Of a stretch of 64,000 nt of DNA, positions 1 to 10,089 are shown piece after piece. The notes below the pieces were generated by a model that saw nothing but the letters and a program-made list of their open reading frames with translations, was not told the origin of the DNA and searched no databases. The stretch spans positions 122,608,043-122,672,042 of the forward strand of contig CAXKWD010000004.1 in the NCBI GenBank assembly GCA_964059195.1, read 5' to 3'. The stretch's first letter is position 1. Each line of letters opens with the position of its first letter. The translations under genes and the position numbers were made by a program. This DNA is from Ectobius pallidus (lineage: Eukaryota; Arthropoda; Insecta; Blattodea; Ectobiidae).

Positions 1-758
1 ATCGGTCATAAATTGGCTCCCCTCTCGGGGCAGGATTTTCGAAGCGATATAGGATATGGGACTTAGGCCAACAAACATCGAAAATTTTTTTGGAACGACA
101 CGGGGGATAGACGAAATTGATTGGCAATAAATTAAATTACTCTACGCCGCGACAAGTCTTGTGTGACAAAATAATAAACTTCTTCGCAACAATTAGCTAT
201 AGTGTACGTGGACCATGTGGATTACCAACGACATCAATCACCATCAACATTCACCATAAACTCTCCACTCAACTGAAAATCTACACCCCCACCCCCCAAT
301 CTACAAGAGATCAACACCCCTCTTCAGCCGGCGACCTACAGTCAGCTGACTTCCATTCATCAGCTAGTGACCGCCAGACAGCTGGGACTTCAACAAAAAC
401 TGGGGTATCGTTAAACATTTTTTTGCTTAGACTTGGTACGGAATTCACAGAACAAGAATAAATTTTTCCTTTTAGTTTTGATTTGCAAAAGCTCAAACAA
501 ATTTCATAAGATCCCTCCAAGAAGGAATAACATTTCAAATTTACATTTTTTGTAATTATTTTTCAATTTTAAATTTTTCTATGCGTTTACGCAACCATAA
601 AATTACGATGTCTGTGAATACTGTAAACGTAGTAACATGTTCAAGTTCTCCAGAATCACCGCATGAATACCCACACCCAGTGTCAATTGATCAATCAAGT
701 TTGCAAAGCAGTGAACCGATGTCAATGTAAGTAACAGTCAGCTGTTCCTACAAATACT
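1..758 (+). other. 5' leader of the gag-like element
   Basis: Non-coding or weakly coding DNA just upstream of the gag-like ORF. A stretch near 14-35 reads TGGCTCCCCTCTCGGGGCAG, which loosely resembles a retroelement primer-binding site, but no LTR is visible because the window starts here. A 40-codon ORF at 608-730 precedes the main start and ends in a GTAAGT-like context; it may be an upstream ORF. A 114-codon ORF at 117-461 is rich in Ser, Thr and Pro and matches nothing I recognise. Confidence 0.35.
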
Positions 759-851
759 ATGCCTTGTAACACTGAAATTGCCACTGAAAATGTAAATGCA
801 TTACAGCAGATTATGAATGCTATAACTTCTCTGGCCAACCAAAATGCTAAC

Positions 852-1073
852 CTAACTACAACAATTAATTCATTGCAGACTGAATTTAATAGTCAAAACA
901 CTACCCTAACTACAACAATTAATTCATTGCAGACTGAATTTAATAGCCAAAACGCTACCCTAAACACAACAATTAATTCATTACAAACTGAACTTAATAG
1001 TCAAATGAATTCATTGCAGACTGAATTTAATAGTCAAAATACTACCCTAACAACAACAATGAATTCAATGCAG
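852..1073 (+). repeat. 54-bp in-frame tandem repeat within the gag coiled coil
   Basis: Units of 54 bp begin near 852 and 906, followed by shortened copies to about 1073. Each encodes an 18-residue block with the core NSLQTEFNSQN. Copies differ by a few substitutions, so the array expanded after the coiled coil existed. Confidence 0.75.
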
Positions 1074-1238
1074 ACTGAACTTAATACTCAGTTAACTTCA
1101 CTACAAACAGAAGTTATTGAAAACATAAATTTCGAACTGACAGCACAAACTAATAACATAACCCAGTTGATTCAACACCATAGGCAACAGGTTGCTGAAG
1201 AATTGATGCAAATTGATTCCCGAGTAACACAGGTTGGT

Positions 1239-1337
1239 ACCCAGGTAGAAGCTATTCAGACCCAGGTTTGTACCCAGGTAGAAGCTATTCAGACCCAGGT
1301 TTGTACCCAGGTAGAAGCTATTCAGACCCAGGTTTGT
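1239..1337 (+). repeat. 33-bp in-frame tandem repeat (3 copies)
   Basis: Three nearly identical 33-bp units start at 1239, 1272 and 1305. Each encodes an 11-residue hendecad (QVEAIQTQVCT), a periodicity compatible with coiled coil. High identity suggests recent expansion. Confidence 0.85.
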
Positions 1338-1689
1338 ACACAGGTAGATGGAATTCGAAACCATGTCAGTGCAGTTGAAAGAGAGGTTAGGAGTAACAAT
1401 ACTAGATTGGTATCCCTGAATTCGGAGTTGGACAGATTGCGTCAGAGGTTAAGAGATCAGGAAGATTGTACCGAGAGTACAGTCTTGGCCTCTAACCAAG
1501 GTGAAATTGCGCCAACTTCCTCTGCTCTCCCCGACACACCGACCGACACACCTAAAGGCGGCCATTCACTATCGCTCCAAATGATCGTCATCCACTTGGA
1601 TATTGTCCAAAGGACGACATCCAAAACTGGGTGGTCATTCACTGTCACTCCACCCGCGCCAGTTGCTTCGTGGAAGAGTTATGTTGAAC

Positions 1690-1830
1690 CTTGATTTTTC
1701 AAAAATTGGCTCTAACGATTTTAATAAAAACTTAAAATTTGAAACTCTTGTCTATGGCTAATAAAATGACTATATCCGTTTTTCTGTAAAAATTACTTAG
1801 GGGGTACTTTACTCGTATCCATTTTCAATT
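1690..1830. repeat. Interspersed repeat, inverted match to 52610-52745
   Basis: The stretch around TTGGCTCTAACGATTTTAAT and GACTATATCCGTTTTTCTGT reappears in reverse complement near 52620-52745 with scattered mismatches. It is a diverged interspersed repeat of unknown class. Confidence 0.55.
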
Positions 1831-2020
1831 TTTCTAGATTATCTCCATTACAGTACTGTATGCGACACATAAAAACCTACCACAGTAAAGTTGTAGAAAA
1901 AAATTAAAATGAACATTTTTTGTTTAAAACATTTTTATACATCTAACACATATCAAGATAAACACGAAATAAATACAGCTTAAACGCGAATTTCATAACA
2001 TACATATCGATGGGTGACAG

Positions 2021-2300
2021 GCAGAACATCTTAAGCGCCATTTACATTTTTTTTCAGGAGGAGCAAAAAACGTTTTGCTTAATATTTATTAAGCCGAACT
2101 GAATAAAATTTTGTCTGTATGCAGCTGGGAGGATCACAGTTACATATACATCAGCGTTGTTTCTTGAAACTGATTATTACTTGCCGAAAAGGTTCTTAAG
2201 ATGTTTTGCCGGTAACTACATTGTTGGTGTAAATTATCTTACAGTTACTTGAGATGTTCTGGCGGGCATCGTTTTCTTCAGGCTAGTGCTTAAGATGTTC
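2021..2300. repeat. Left subterminal iterons of the 2008-6006 transposon
   Basis: Variants of CTTAAGATGTTTTGCCGG occur near 2021 (inverted), 2193, 2247 and 2287. Matching motifs lie at the other end of the element. Such arrays commonly serve as transposase-binding sites; that role is inferred. Confidence 0.6.
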
Positions 2301-2789
2301 TGCTGGAGAACTTTTAAGGGTATTATTTTCCAACTTAGTGAAATATTTACATGAGTTTCAATAGCCTTGGATGTCTGGTAGGGAATTTTAAGTTTCTGGG
2401 ATAATATAAGACTTATTAACATATTAATATCTAATGAGTATGTTTTTAATGATAGTGTTCACATAACTAGCCTATACACATTTAAGTGATTGAACTTATA
2501 ATAATAAAACAATTTATAAAACATTAAAGCAAGAAGCTACAAAATACAGACAATATTAAGAAATAAAGTACATTAATGTGTTTGAAAGAAAAATTAATCA
2601 AAATTCAATTTAGAGTTACTTCTTTATCCTCCTCATCGGTTACTGGCCAATATTCTTCAATTGTGGTTAATGAAAAGTTTTTCGTTGCAAAAAATTATAA
2701 AATACGTATAACTTGTAAATAGAATGCAGTATGTTAAGAATATAATTAGAATACAGAACTAAGTTAATCAAAATTCTATTTATATTAGC

Positions 2790-5426
2790 TTATTCGTCCT
2801 CATCAGTTTCAGGCAAACAGTCTCTAAATGAGTGTTTGGTGGTCAATGAAAGGAGTTCTCCATGATATTTATTTGGTATAGTTCCTTTAGAGCATAGATG
2901 TTTCAAGTCCTTGTAGAGTAATGGTGAAATTGGTAAGGGACTTTGATACGCTGGGTTCAAAGTCATTTCTACCATACTCGCCCTCCTTCTATTGGCAAGG
3001 TCAATGTAATCTTCTTCAGCAGTTTGATAGGAATAGTTTAATTTAATGTTACATGTCCCTTTCTTAACCAAAGCTGTTTTGATGTCCATAATTTTTAGTC
3101 GATTTCCTTTCACTGTTCTTTCATTTGAAGGGATGAATTTTAAGGAAAAGTCTTTCCAATCAAGGAAGTCGCCATGCGTCATTTCTATAACTTCATAGTT
3201 CCTTGGTGAACTTCTCGCATTTCTTATTAAGGTTGACCATTCAGAAGGAGCCCATATTGTCCTATTCTTTAAGAAGCGCTCGATTGTTGCATGTACAGAA
3301 TCGACAGGCATATATGTATGCCCAGGAATCAAGAAACTAATCTTTATGGACTGTATATATTCCGATTTCTGTATAAAATAATACAACATGCTTAGCATTG
3401 CCCGGTTCTTATTTTGACCGGTACAACTATCTGCATATAGAGATATTTCCCTGGCATTTTTCCTCTCATCTACCATTTTCAAATATCTGTAAATAATCGT
3501 ACATATTTCATTGCTTCCTCTCAGACCATCAGACTGTCCCCATATATAACAAAAAGCATTCCTGCTTCCACTCTCGTACACTGTTTCATTGAACACTGAG
3601 TATTTGCGAGAATAGTATAACAACATACTGTCGCCATGGGGTGTGTTCAATACTTTTTGCAAGTCGAAACTAGCACAAACAAATTCTGATTCCCTTTTAG
3701 ACTTTTCCTGGTCTTTCAAGAAAATGTCTTTCGCCATATCTTTTTCTTTGAGATGTACTTCTTGTAGTCCGTGATCCTCTTCAGAAATGGGTCTTGTCTC
3801 TTTGTTTTTGTACATTTCACATTGGGAACACTTGTCTTTCTTCGGTAAATGAAACCCTATGTTAAATTTTGTTTTGAAAATGCCACAAAATACTTTCAGG
3901 CTAACAGGTGTCCTTCTGGGGGAAAGAGAATTGCAATGCTTCTTGTAAATCTTGTAAAGGTACGCCACATTCCTTAGACATGTTGGGAGATATTTTTTAC
4001 TCGACTGATTTCTACAATAGTGCGATGGTACTGCTGGCAACATTTGTATGAATTGAGATACAATTTCAACATCTTCCTCCTTAGTTTTATTTTTTGGAGA
4101 ATGTCGGCCTCTGCCATCAGGTTTGGCGATTTTCAAATCATTTGCACGGTCTCGTGTATATCGAATAGTCATTTGAGAAATATCTAGCGTAGCTAGAAGA
4201 AATTGCTGACACACATTTATTTCCACACCGTTGAACGGAATTACATACTTGTAGGTTTTATGGCGTTTACTGTTCTGTTTCCTACTCCTGGCAACACTTT
4301 TGATTTTAATACAAGACAGAAGCCAGTCTCTTTGTCGCCGTTTGTTTCCCAAACCCCAGTATTCCTCATGAATCATTATTCGCTCATCTTCTGTAAACCT
4401 CAAGTGGCACATATTGGGACAATTATTAACAGCACAAGGGGTGGCTTTTACTTTTCGGCTATATCCAGAAGAGCTATCGATTTTTGCCCTAACTCGTCTA
4501 GAAATTTCTTTTTTCTTTTTCCTGAGCCCTCTCTTACCAACCACATTGCTACCTAGATCTTCTTCACTTGAAGAGGATTCATCCAGTATGGCCTCTTCTG
4601 GCTTCCATGATTCCCCGGAGTCTGAAAATGGATCCTCCTCCGAAGTGTAATCTATAAACCTCGGTTCCCCAGAATTAATGTTACACGAATTCTTTCTTGG
4701 TGAGAATGTAGCAGATTCTTCTGAAGAATCATAATCCACAAGCTTAATGAAAGGGATGCTAGATGCAGCACTAATGCTTGTGGAACTATTATTATCATTA
4801 AAATTATTTGGTTTGACCATATCTGCCATTCCTTCAGAATTTGTACCATTTATGAGATGTCCATCTAGCTCGCCTAAAAAGAGAAGAAAAAACGCGAATT
4901 ACATTTGTTTCAAATCTATTACCTACTATTTACTCCGAGGCACTACATCCCTGGAGGGACTAGGCCTACAATCCGGTCATCTACCACAGGCAGATGACAG
5001 GATTGGGGGTATGTGGCCAGCATGCCGACACCCACGGCCGTTAATAATGGTGACCAGAACTTCTAGTTCTCAATCACGTAGCCCCTCAGTTTGTATCACG
5101 AGACTGAGTAAACCCCGTTCAAGACCTCAATAACTCAGAAACATCCGAGGAGGTACCGGGGATATAACCCGGCCCTGCGGATAGCCTATATAGCCAGCTA
5201 CTCTAACCACGAGACCATGCCGGAGGTCCGTTTCAAATTATAAGACTTTTAAAATTAAGTGTATCATAGTTCGGATCGAATTAAAACTATGCATGTTTAC
5301 AGAAATAAGTAAGCAAATAAAGTCACCTTGTGTATTAGATGTCTGCAGACTGGTACGGGTTGCATTATCTTCTATCGTTTCATCTCCACACAAAGAAACC
5401 AGTAGCCTTCCTCTACTGAAGTTCAT
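2790..5426 (-). CDS. Two-exon DDE-type transposase with zinc-finger motifs (possibly Sola-like)
   Basis: The large exon 4873-2790 encodes 679 residues from its first internal Met at 4829 and is fully open. Upstream the frame stays open to a polypyrimidine tract and AG (acceptor, exon starts 4873). A second exon, 5426-5327, ends AAG/GTGACT. Joining them across a 453-bp intron keeps the frame and gives about 727 residues. Counting from the Met at 4829: an acidic Ser-rich N-terminus (about 1-95), a basic patch (RKKKK), a Cys cluster at 132-141, a CxxC at 334-337, then a probable catalytic core with SFDLQK (D389), YADSCTGQNKN (D467) and GHTYMPVDSVHATIER (H504, D510, E516). This D/D/E layout and the short TSD suggest a Sola-like or related superfamily, but I recognise the family only loosely. 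The intron holds a SINE. It could be functional: no stop or frameshift is visible. Confidence 0.75.
4930..5228 (-). mobile_element. tRNA-derived SINE, family B, in the transposase intron
   Basis: Reverse complement begins with a tRNA-like head (GGCATGGTCTCGTGGTTAGA, then a B-box-like GGTTATATCCC) and continues through the body seen at 17683-17945 and 21255-21590. It occupies most of the intron. The other strand's splice signals lie outside it. Confidence 0.75.
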
Positions 5427-5735
5427 TCTTCCTTGCACAATACGTAATGTTCAATGAAATAAGCAATACAATATCACATACAGGAACAAAATGAACTGCA
5501 GCTGTCAATTTCTCGCACACGACTAAAAAAATAATGCTAAATGGAATGCAGAAGGCGCGCGAGGTCCGCAAAGCGAACCAAACCATTGTTACGTCACATT
5601 GCTAATGTTATAATTAGAAATAACACTAATTTACTACATAGTATTATTACTAATTCTTAATATGACTGATTTTGACAGAAACAAGGAGATTTTAAGCACC
5701 CTATTAGCATTAATTATAAAAATAATAAATTATCT

Positions 5736-6000
5736 TAAGAGCCAAACATTTTATCTTATGCGCCACTTTGGGCTGGCACTTACGATAAAAATGCGGGAAC
5801 AGCTCGTTCTTTAAGATGTTTTGCCGGGCACTAAAATAATTATTTGGTTCTTAAGATAAAATACACCAGCATTTTTCTCCCGCCACAGAAGGAGTTCGTG
5901 CAAGATCTTTTGCCAGGACGTAAAACTCAGTTGCCTCTTTCTATTCACGTTAAAAAGTCAATTTGAGAAAAAGTGGCGGTTAAGATGTTTTGCCTTTCAC
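5736..6000. repeat. Right subterminal iterons of the 2008-6006 transposon
   Basis: Motifs TTTAAGATGTTTTGCCGGG (about 5812), CAAGATCTTTTGCCAGG (about 5905), GGTTAAGATGTTTTGCC (about 5979) and inverted ATCTTAAG forms repeat the left-end set. The last copy is part of the terminal repeat. Confidence 0.6.
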
Positions 6001-6028
6001 CCATCGATATGTAGGGCCTAGTTCCATA

Positions 6029-7050
6029 AGGACGTAAGGCACAAGGACATAGTTTCGAGAAATCTTGATGTTTTTAAACAGTGTTACCACTCACAAATAG
6101 GTGGTTTAAAGTCTAATTTTATAACATATATTTTTGAAGGACAGGCTAAATTAGTGTTCTGCAAATTTACAAGGTAGAGTGTATTGGGATCTTTTACAAC
6201 TAGAGGTACCTAAACATGTTAAATAGAAACTGAAGTACTCTTACAGTAGCAAAATCTTTTTACTTTGTATCATATTATTTGTTTTTATTTTATTTTAGTA
6301 AAACCTGTCAGTGACAATTGCATGTTTGCCAATGAATACTAGTAGGCCTATGTTATACAGTCAAAATTGCATGTTTGCCAATGAATACCAGTATCCTCAT
6401 TAATACAACAGATGATAAGCAAAACTATATATTTTGAACATGTGCGTAATTTCAGTTTTTTAACTGGGGTGGCAAGGTCTGCCTGGGGGTCTGGGGGGTA
6501 TGGAAATTTTTTTAAATTTGGCATTAAAATGATGTAGTTTAAGCATTTTAAAAACTTTTTTACATATCATACCAGCATAAATGTTAAGTTTAATATAGAA
6601 TCAAGATTGTGTCACGTTTATAAACTGTAATTTTTCACTTGTTTGGAAATAATTGATATTTTTACTGCCGATTTTTGAGGTGGCAAAAAGAGAGGTTTGG
6701 GAATTGTGGGGTGGCAACTGCCACTCCTTGCCACCCCGTAATTACGCCACTGATTTTGAATGAAGTTATACTTCAGAAATGCAAGTTCATTTTTATAAAC
6801 ATTTGCTTGGATGGTAGCACTGCAGAAAATAAAAATAATTGATAAACACACCTCAATAACAGATAGGAAGTGTGCCTTGCGCCTTTATGGAACTGTCATG
6901 AAGTAGAATGAATGTGCAGTTTCACATGTCTTTTCTTATAACTGAGCAGAGGTTTAAGGCACAAGTACAAATAGTTCATTGAGTATTTAATAGATATGAG
7001 AAGGCATAATTGTTAAAAACTCAAAATTAAAGATTTGTGCCTTACGTCCT
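6029..7050. mobile_element. TA-flanked MITE (mariner-like termini)
   Basis: The ends are inverted repeats AGGACGTAAGGCACAA at 6029 and its complement ending at 7050, each flanked by TA (6027-6028, 7051-7052). No transposase is encoded. TA duplication points to Tc1/mariner mobilisation. A hAT-type end lies inside it. Confidence 0.65.
6460..6752. mobile_element. hAT-like non-autonomous fragment
   Basis: The right end reads CCCCGTAATTACGCCACTG, matching the CAGTGGCG-type hAT terminus in reverse. A GGGGTGGCAAGG stretch near 6465 is the degenerate inverted partner. The CAGTGGCG end itself is missing on the left, so the copy is damaged. Confidence 0.45.
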
Positions 7051-7101
7051 TAAACACGAAATATATACAGCTTAAACGAGAATTTCAGAACATACATATC
7101 A
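7051..7101. repeat. 50-bp direct copy of 1957-2007
   Basis: A stretch starting TAAACACGAAATATATACAG repeats that just left of the 2008-6006 transposon with a handful of mismatches. The intact copy continues past ACATACATATC, so it approximates the pre-insertion target. Confidence 0.6.
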
Positions 7102-7171
7102 ATTAAAATATTAACGACATTTTGTTGCCCATAGTAACATAAAAACTATAATCTACTTATTGCTGTAAATG

Positions 7172-7275
7172 CAGTCAGTTTAGCTCAGTCGTAATAAACA
7201 TACCAAAACCAATTACAGCGACGAGGTATAGGCTAATAGAGAAGAGGTCCTGGGTTCAAATCAAATTCCGTGGCC
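7172..7275 (+). repeat. Degenerate tRNA-like SINE fragment
   Basis: A D-arm-like TTTAGCTCAGTCG is followed by a B-box-like GGTCCTGGGTTCAAATC at the spacing of a tRNA head with an expanded middle. The acceptor and anticodon stems are not credible, so this is not a functional tRNA. Confidence 0.45.
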
Positions 7276-7401
7276 ACCCAAATTTACCGTAGGCTCTTGT
7301 AATAACGCATTCATGAAACATTTTGCTTCTATTGTTCGGCTACATCTCAACGCATCCTGCATTTTTGCCTTCGAGATTGAGGAAAGCATGCAAACCCCAA
7401 G

Positions 7402-8110
7402 TTATTAAGTGCCAGTATGGTACTTTATGAGATTGTGTGGGGAAGGGGAAATGTCTGTCCGTGTGTCTTTACGCGCAATAACTCAAATACGCTTTATTGG
7501 ATTTTCATGAAACTTGGTATACGCATTTATAACGTCCATGGCAAGAACCCTATTGATATTGGACAAATTCGGTTGACCGGTACCGGAGTAAAGCCCAACT
7601 TAGTGCCTATTTTATGGTAATATATTAGAAAGCATTTATCAAATGCAAATTAGTTATCATGACAACATATTGTTTTACAGTATTCATATAATACGGCTTT
7701 GGAAATTGCAATACAGTTAGCTTTGACAAATAACATTATTCCTTCACATACGCTTATGAAAGTAGATAGTAAAATTGGGCGAGGTAATTGAGATGGTAAC
7801 GTCTTGGACTCACATTTTGGTTGTTCCTGGTTCAATTCCCGTAGCCGGCCAATTTGACATATCTTTTCCGTATTTTTTATGAGTATGCGATTGTCAAGAT
7901 ATCACAAATCTGTATAGTTCTGCTGATGCTGGACGATTTAAAGCTGATTAAAAACTAGACCTTTGTTCTCCCTGAAGCTCTACTTAATGAATGATTGAAT
8001 TTGGAGCTTACCTCGGAAATCAGCAAAAAAAAACTTATTTTCTGCATATCATAATTGCAAATATAACTGATTAAACAAAAGCATACTGGCACTTTGTTAC
8101 ATCAGTTTAC
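7402..8110 (+). repeat. Interspersed repeat A, copy 1
   Basis: It begins TTATTAAGTGCCAGTATGG and ends TTACCTGATTTTA. Matching blocks occur at 46584-47920, and partial copies at 33148, 44288 and 49400. It includes a module around CATTTATAACGTCCATGGCA and a tRNA-like core (GTAACGTCTTGGACTCA then GGTTCAATTCC). The class is unknown; the tRNA-like core suggests a composite SINE-like or MITE origin. Confidence 0.65.
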
Positions 8111-8118
8111 CTGATTTT

Positions 8119-8175
8119 ATTATTATTATTATTATTATTAGTATTGTATTATTATTAACATTGTTATTATAATTA

Positions 8176-8229
<54 letters not shown>
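8119..8229. repeat. (ATT)n microsatellite
   Basis: Nearly pure ATT/TTA repeats follow the 3' end of repeat A, as a poly-trinucleotide tail would. Confidence 0.9.
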
Positions 8230-8230
<1 letters not shown>

Positions 8231-8804
8231 CGGAAAAAGGATTGAACATAAGGATCGACCCTGATGCTTTCTTTTCTAGATACTGTACTTGTTAGTTTTA
8301 TGAAAATGAAATAAATAAAATTTAATTGTCTCTATAACTTACTTTCTTCTGTGCTAGCCTTTTAACACGTATATACAAGAAAGTTTGTGCAACATTTTTT
8401 GCACCGTTTATTAATTTTGTTCTGATAATCGCAGTTAGTAACTTGCCATAGGCACGGAAACTGTTTATAGGATTCGATTACTTCGAGTAGTGTCTCGCCC
8501 CGACATGGCGCTGAAATTAGAAAACACGTCTGCACTGGAGGACACCTGAAGACAGAATGCGGCTATTTGGATGTGGGTTTGGCCACTGACTAGCAGATTT
8601 GCGGGATGGCTTGGAGTCACTCCACGTCGTTTTCCCCATTCATTGTACGATGGCTTGATGGACGGATGGATTTTTGCTCGACTGGATATCCAACCGACCC
8701 ATCGCTCCATGCCAAATGGACGACAGCCTTCCCATTCATTATGAGATTTTGGACTGATATCACTCCATTTGGACGTTTGGAGCGATAGTGAATGGCCGCC
8801 TTAA

Positions 8805-10089
8805 CATTCCCCCTCCACCCGCCAGCTTACCATCAGCTTACCATCACGCAGCAGGTAATTCAAATCAAAGTAACAATAATAATCATCAAAATTTCAACCT
8901 CAGTAATCATATTCTATTTACCCTTAGTCAAAGTGATTTGCCTCTCCCCATTTTTGAGGACAAACAGAAAACCAGCGAGTTAAAGACTTTTTTCAACTTA
9001 AGAAACGTACCTGAACAGTTGAAAATGATTATGGTAGCCCGGTCATTTAAAGGTAGTGCAGCCCGATGGTTCAATGTTGTTAACGATACACAGGAATTGA
9101 ATATGCAGACGTTCGAAGAGTCCTTTCTTCGAGAGTTCTGGAGCATCTCTGACCAAGAACGCTTAAGAAACCAGATTTTTCATGGAAGTTTTGATCGTAA
9201 TAGCAGCCAAAGCTACATGGAGTATTTCATTTGCCTATGCGATTCAAAACAGCTGTTGACCCCTAGCATCGAAGACGAAGACGAAGTTTTCATAAAAGCC
9301 CTCTGCTTACACTATCCGTTTTCGATAAAGAACATTTTGATTGTTGCATGCCCCAAGACAATCCCTGACATGATAGCATTGTTGAAATCCCTACAGGAAT
9401 CCCCGTTTCCCTCACAGAAGATAAATAAATCTCAAGTTACCACTAATAACCAAGGTATAAAAAGAAACATTAATTATGTTCAAACCAAACCCATCCAAAA
9501 CGCTTTCGGATGCGAGACGCGGACAGGATCTGGCCAGTTGTGTGAGGAACACCAACAAGTAAATGGAAATGAGACTGAGGAAATCCAAGAAAATAGTTCA
9601 AATAGCCCAGGACAGTACTGGAGAAATAGACCATATCAGAGAGGAAATAAAACTTCTTATTGGAGGAGTAGAAATTTTAGATATCGCCCTTATCATTACA
9701 ACAATGGAAGAAACTACCCAGGTTACAACAATGGTTTCAGGAATAACAATTCCCGATACCAAACCTACAACAATAATTATAATAACAATAACCATAATGA
9801 CTACACAAACAGTAACAACTCCCCAGGCTCGAACCAAAACAACACATATAATTATGGCAGACGACCATACACTGGAACACCCCGCTGGTTCAATAGGACC
9901 CAGTACAACCAAGGATTTTTCAGACCCAGCTTTAGAGGCAGACCTAATTCACGACGTGGACTGAACCGATATGCTAATAACAATGGACAGAATAACAATT
10001 ACCAACATGACACAATGAGTAACAATCATGAAAATGACCAAGAAAATAACAATGGCAATCAGTCACCGACACCTATAATTGAAGACTAA
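8805..10089 (+). pseudogene. Gag-like gene, capsid and Asn-rich half (interrupted)
   Basis: This is the continuation of the 759-1552 coding frame after the transposon. It opens with a Pro-rich linker, then a Ty3-type capsid-like region (roughly codons 50-200 from 8805) with the signature AARWFN, a Trp/Phe-spaced FEESFLREFW block and a C-terminal capsid-like lobe. The last 180 residues are Asn/Arg/Tyr/Gly-rich (many RNN and YNN repeats), an RNA-binding type tail in place of a CCHC knuckle. The apparent ATG at 8788 is transposon terminal sequence, not the natural start. No stop or frameshift is seen to 10089. No protease or RT follows, so the element is gag-only or has lost pol. Confidence 0.65.

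Larger units (their letters stand above)
759..1552 (+). pseudogene. Gag-like gene, N-terminal coiled-coil half (interrupted)
   Basis: This is the first part of a retroelement gag-like protein. From the ATG at 759, about 265 codons encode a Gln/Asn/Thr-rich, heptad-like sequence predicted to form a long coiled coil. It contains 18-residue repeats (core NSLQTEFNSQN) and then three 11-residue repeats (QVEAIQTQVCT). The coding frame is interrupted at 1553-1555 by a transposon with a TAA target duplication; the apparent tail to 1694 is transposon sequence. The frame resumes exactly at 8805, where a capsid-like domain starts. Coiled-coil N-termini ahead of a capsid domain are seen in some Ty3-type gags and in gag-derived genes. 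Whether it was ever more than a retroelement cannot be told. No pol ORF follows. Confidence 0.6.
2008..6006 (-). mobile_element. Apparently autonomous DNA transposon with intact transposase
   Basis: The ends are inverted repeats: the left end begins CGATGGGTGACAGGCAGAAC, and the right end read in reverse begins CGATGGGTGAAAGGCAAAAC. Similarity continues for about 35 bp with a few mismatches. The flanks give either a 4-bp ATAT duplication (2004-2007 and 6007-6010) or a 6-bp ATCGAT one; the junction is palindromic, so both readings work. Subterminal zones carry repeated TTAAGATGTTTTGCC-like motifs. The single gene runs on the minus strand. The element lies inside the Harbinger-like insertion and is the most complete mobile unit in the window. 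Confidence 0.7.
1556..8801. mobile_element. Harbinger-like TIR element inserted in the gag ORF (non-autonomous, nested)
   Basis: Both ends carry a perfect 26-bp terminal inverted repeat beginning AGGCGGCCATTCACTATCGC. They are flanked by TAA at 1553-1555 and 8802-8804. A 3-bp TWA duplication is the hallmark of PIF/Harbinger elements, so I assign it there by TSD only; no Harbinger transposase or Myb-like gene is seen. The right arm (about 8465-8801) has several CCATTCATT/CTCCATTTGG variants that look like subterminal repeats. Much of the 7.2-kb length comes from later insertions: the 2008-6006 transposon, the 6029-7050 MITE and the repeat A copy. Confidence 0.65.

Noticed and set aside
117..461. 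114-codon ORF upstream of gag
   Set aside because: No motif or domain; low-complexity Ser/Thr/Pro composition; starts with a weak context. Kept only as part of the leader.
1556..1694. C-terminal tail of the 759-1694 ORF as gag coding sequence
   Set aside because: It begins at the terminal inverted repeat of the inserted transposon, so these codons are fortuitous read-through.
9563..9964. Overlapping ORFs in the Asn-rich region (plus 9563-9964 and minus 9598-9912)
   Set aside because: Alternate-frame shadows of the AAC/AAT-rich gag tail; low-complexity Ile/Thr or Val/Ile strings.
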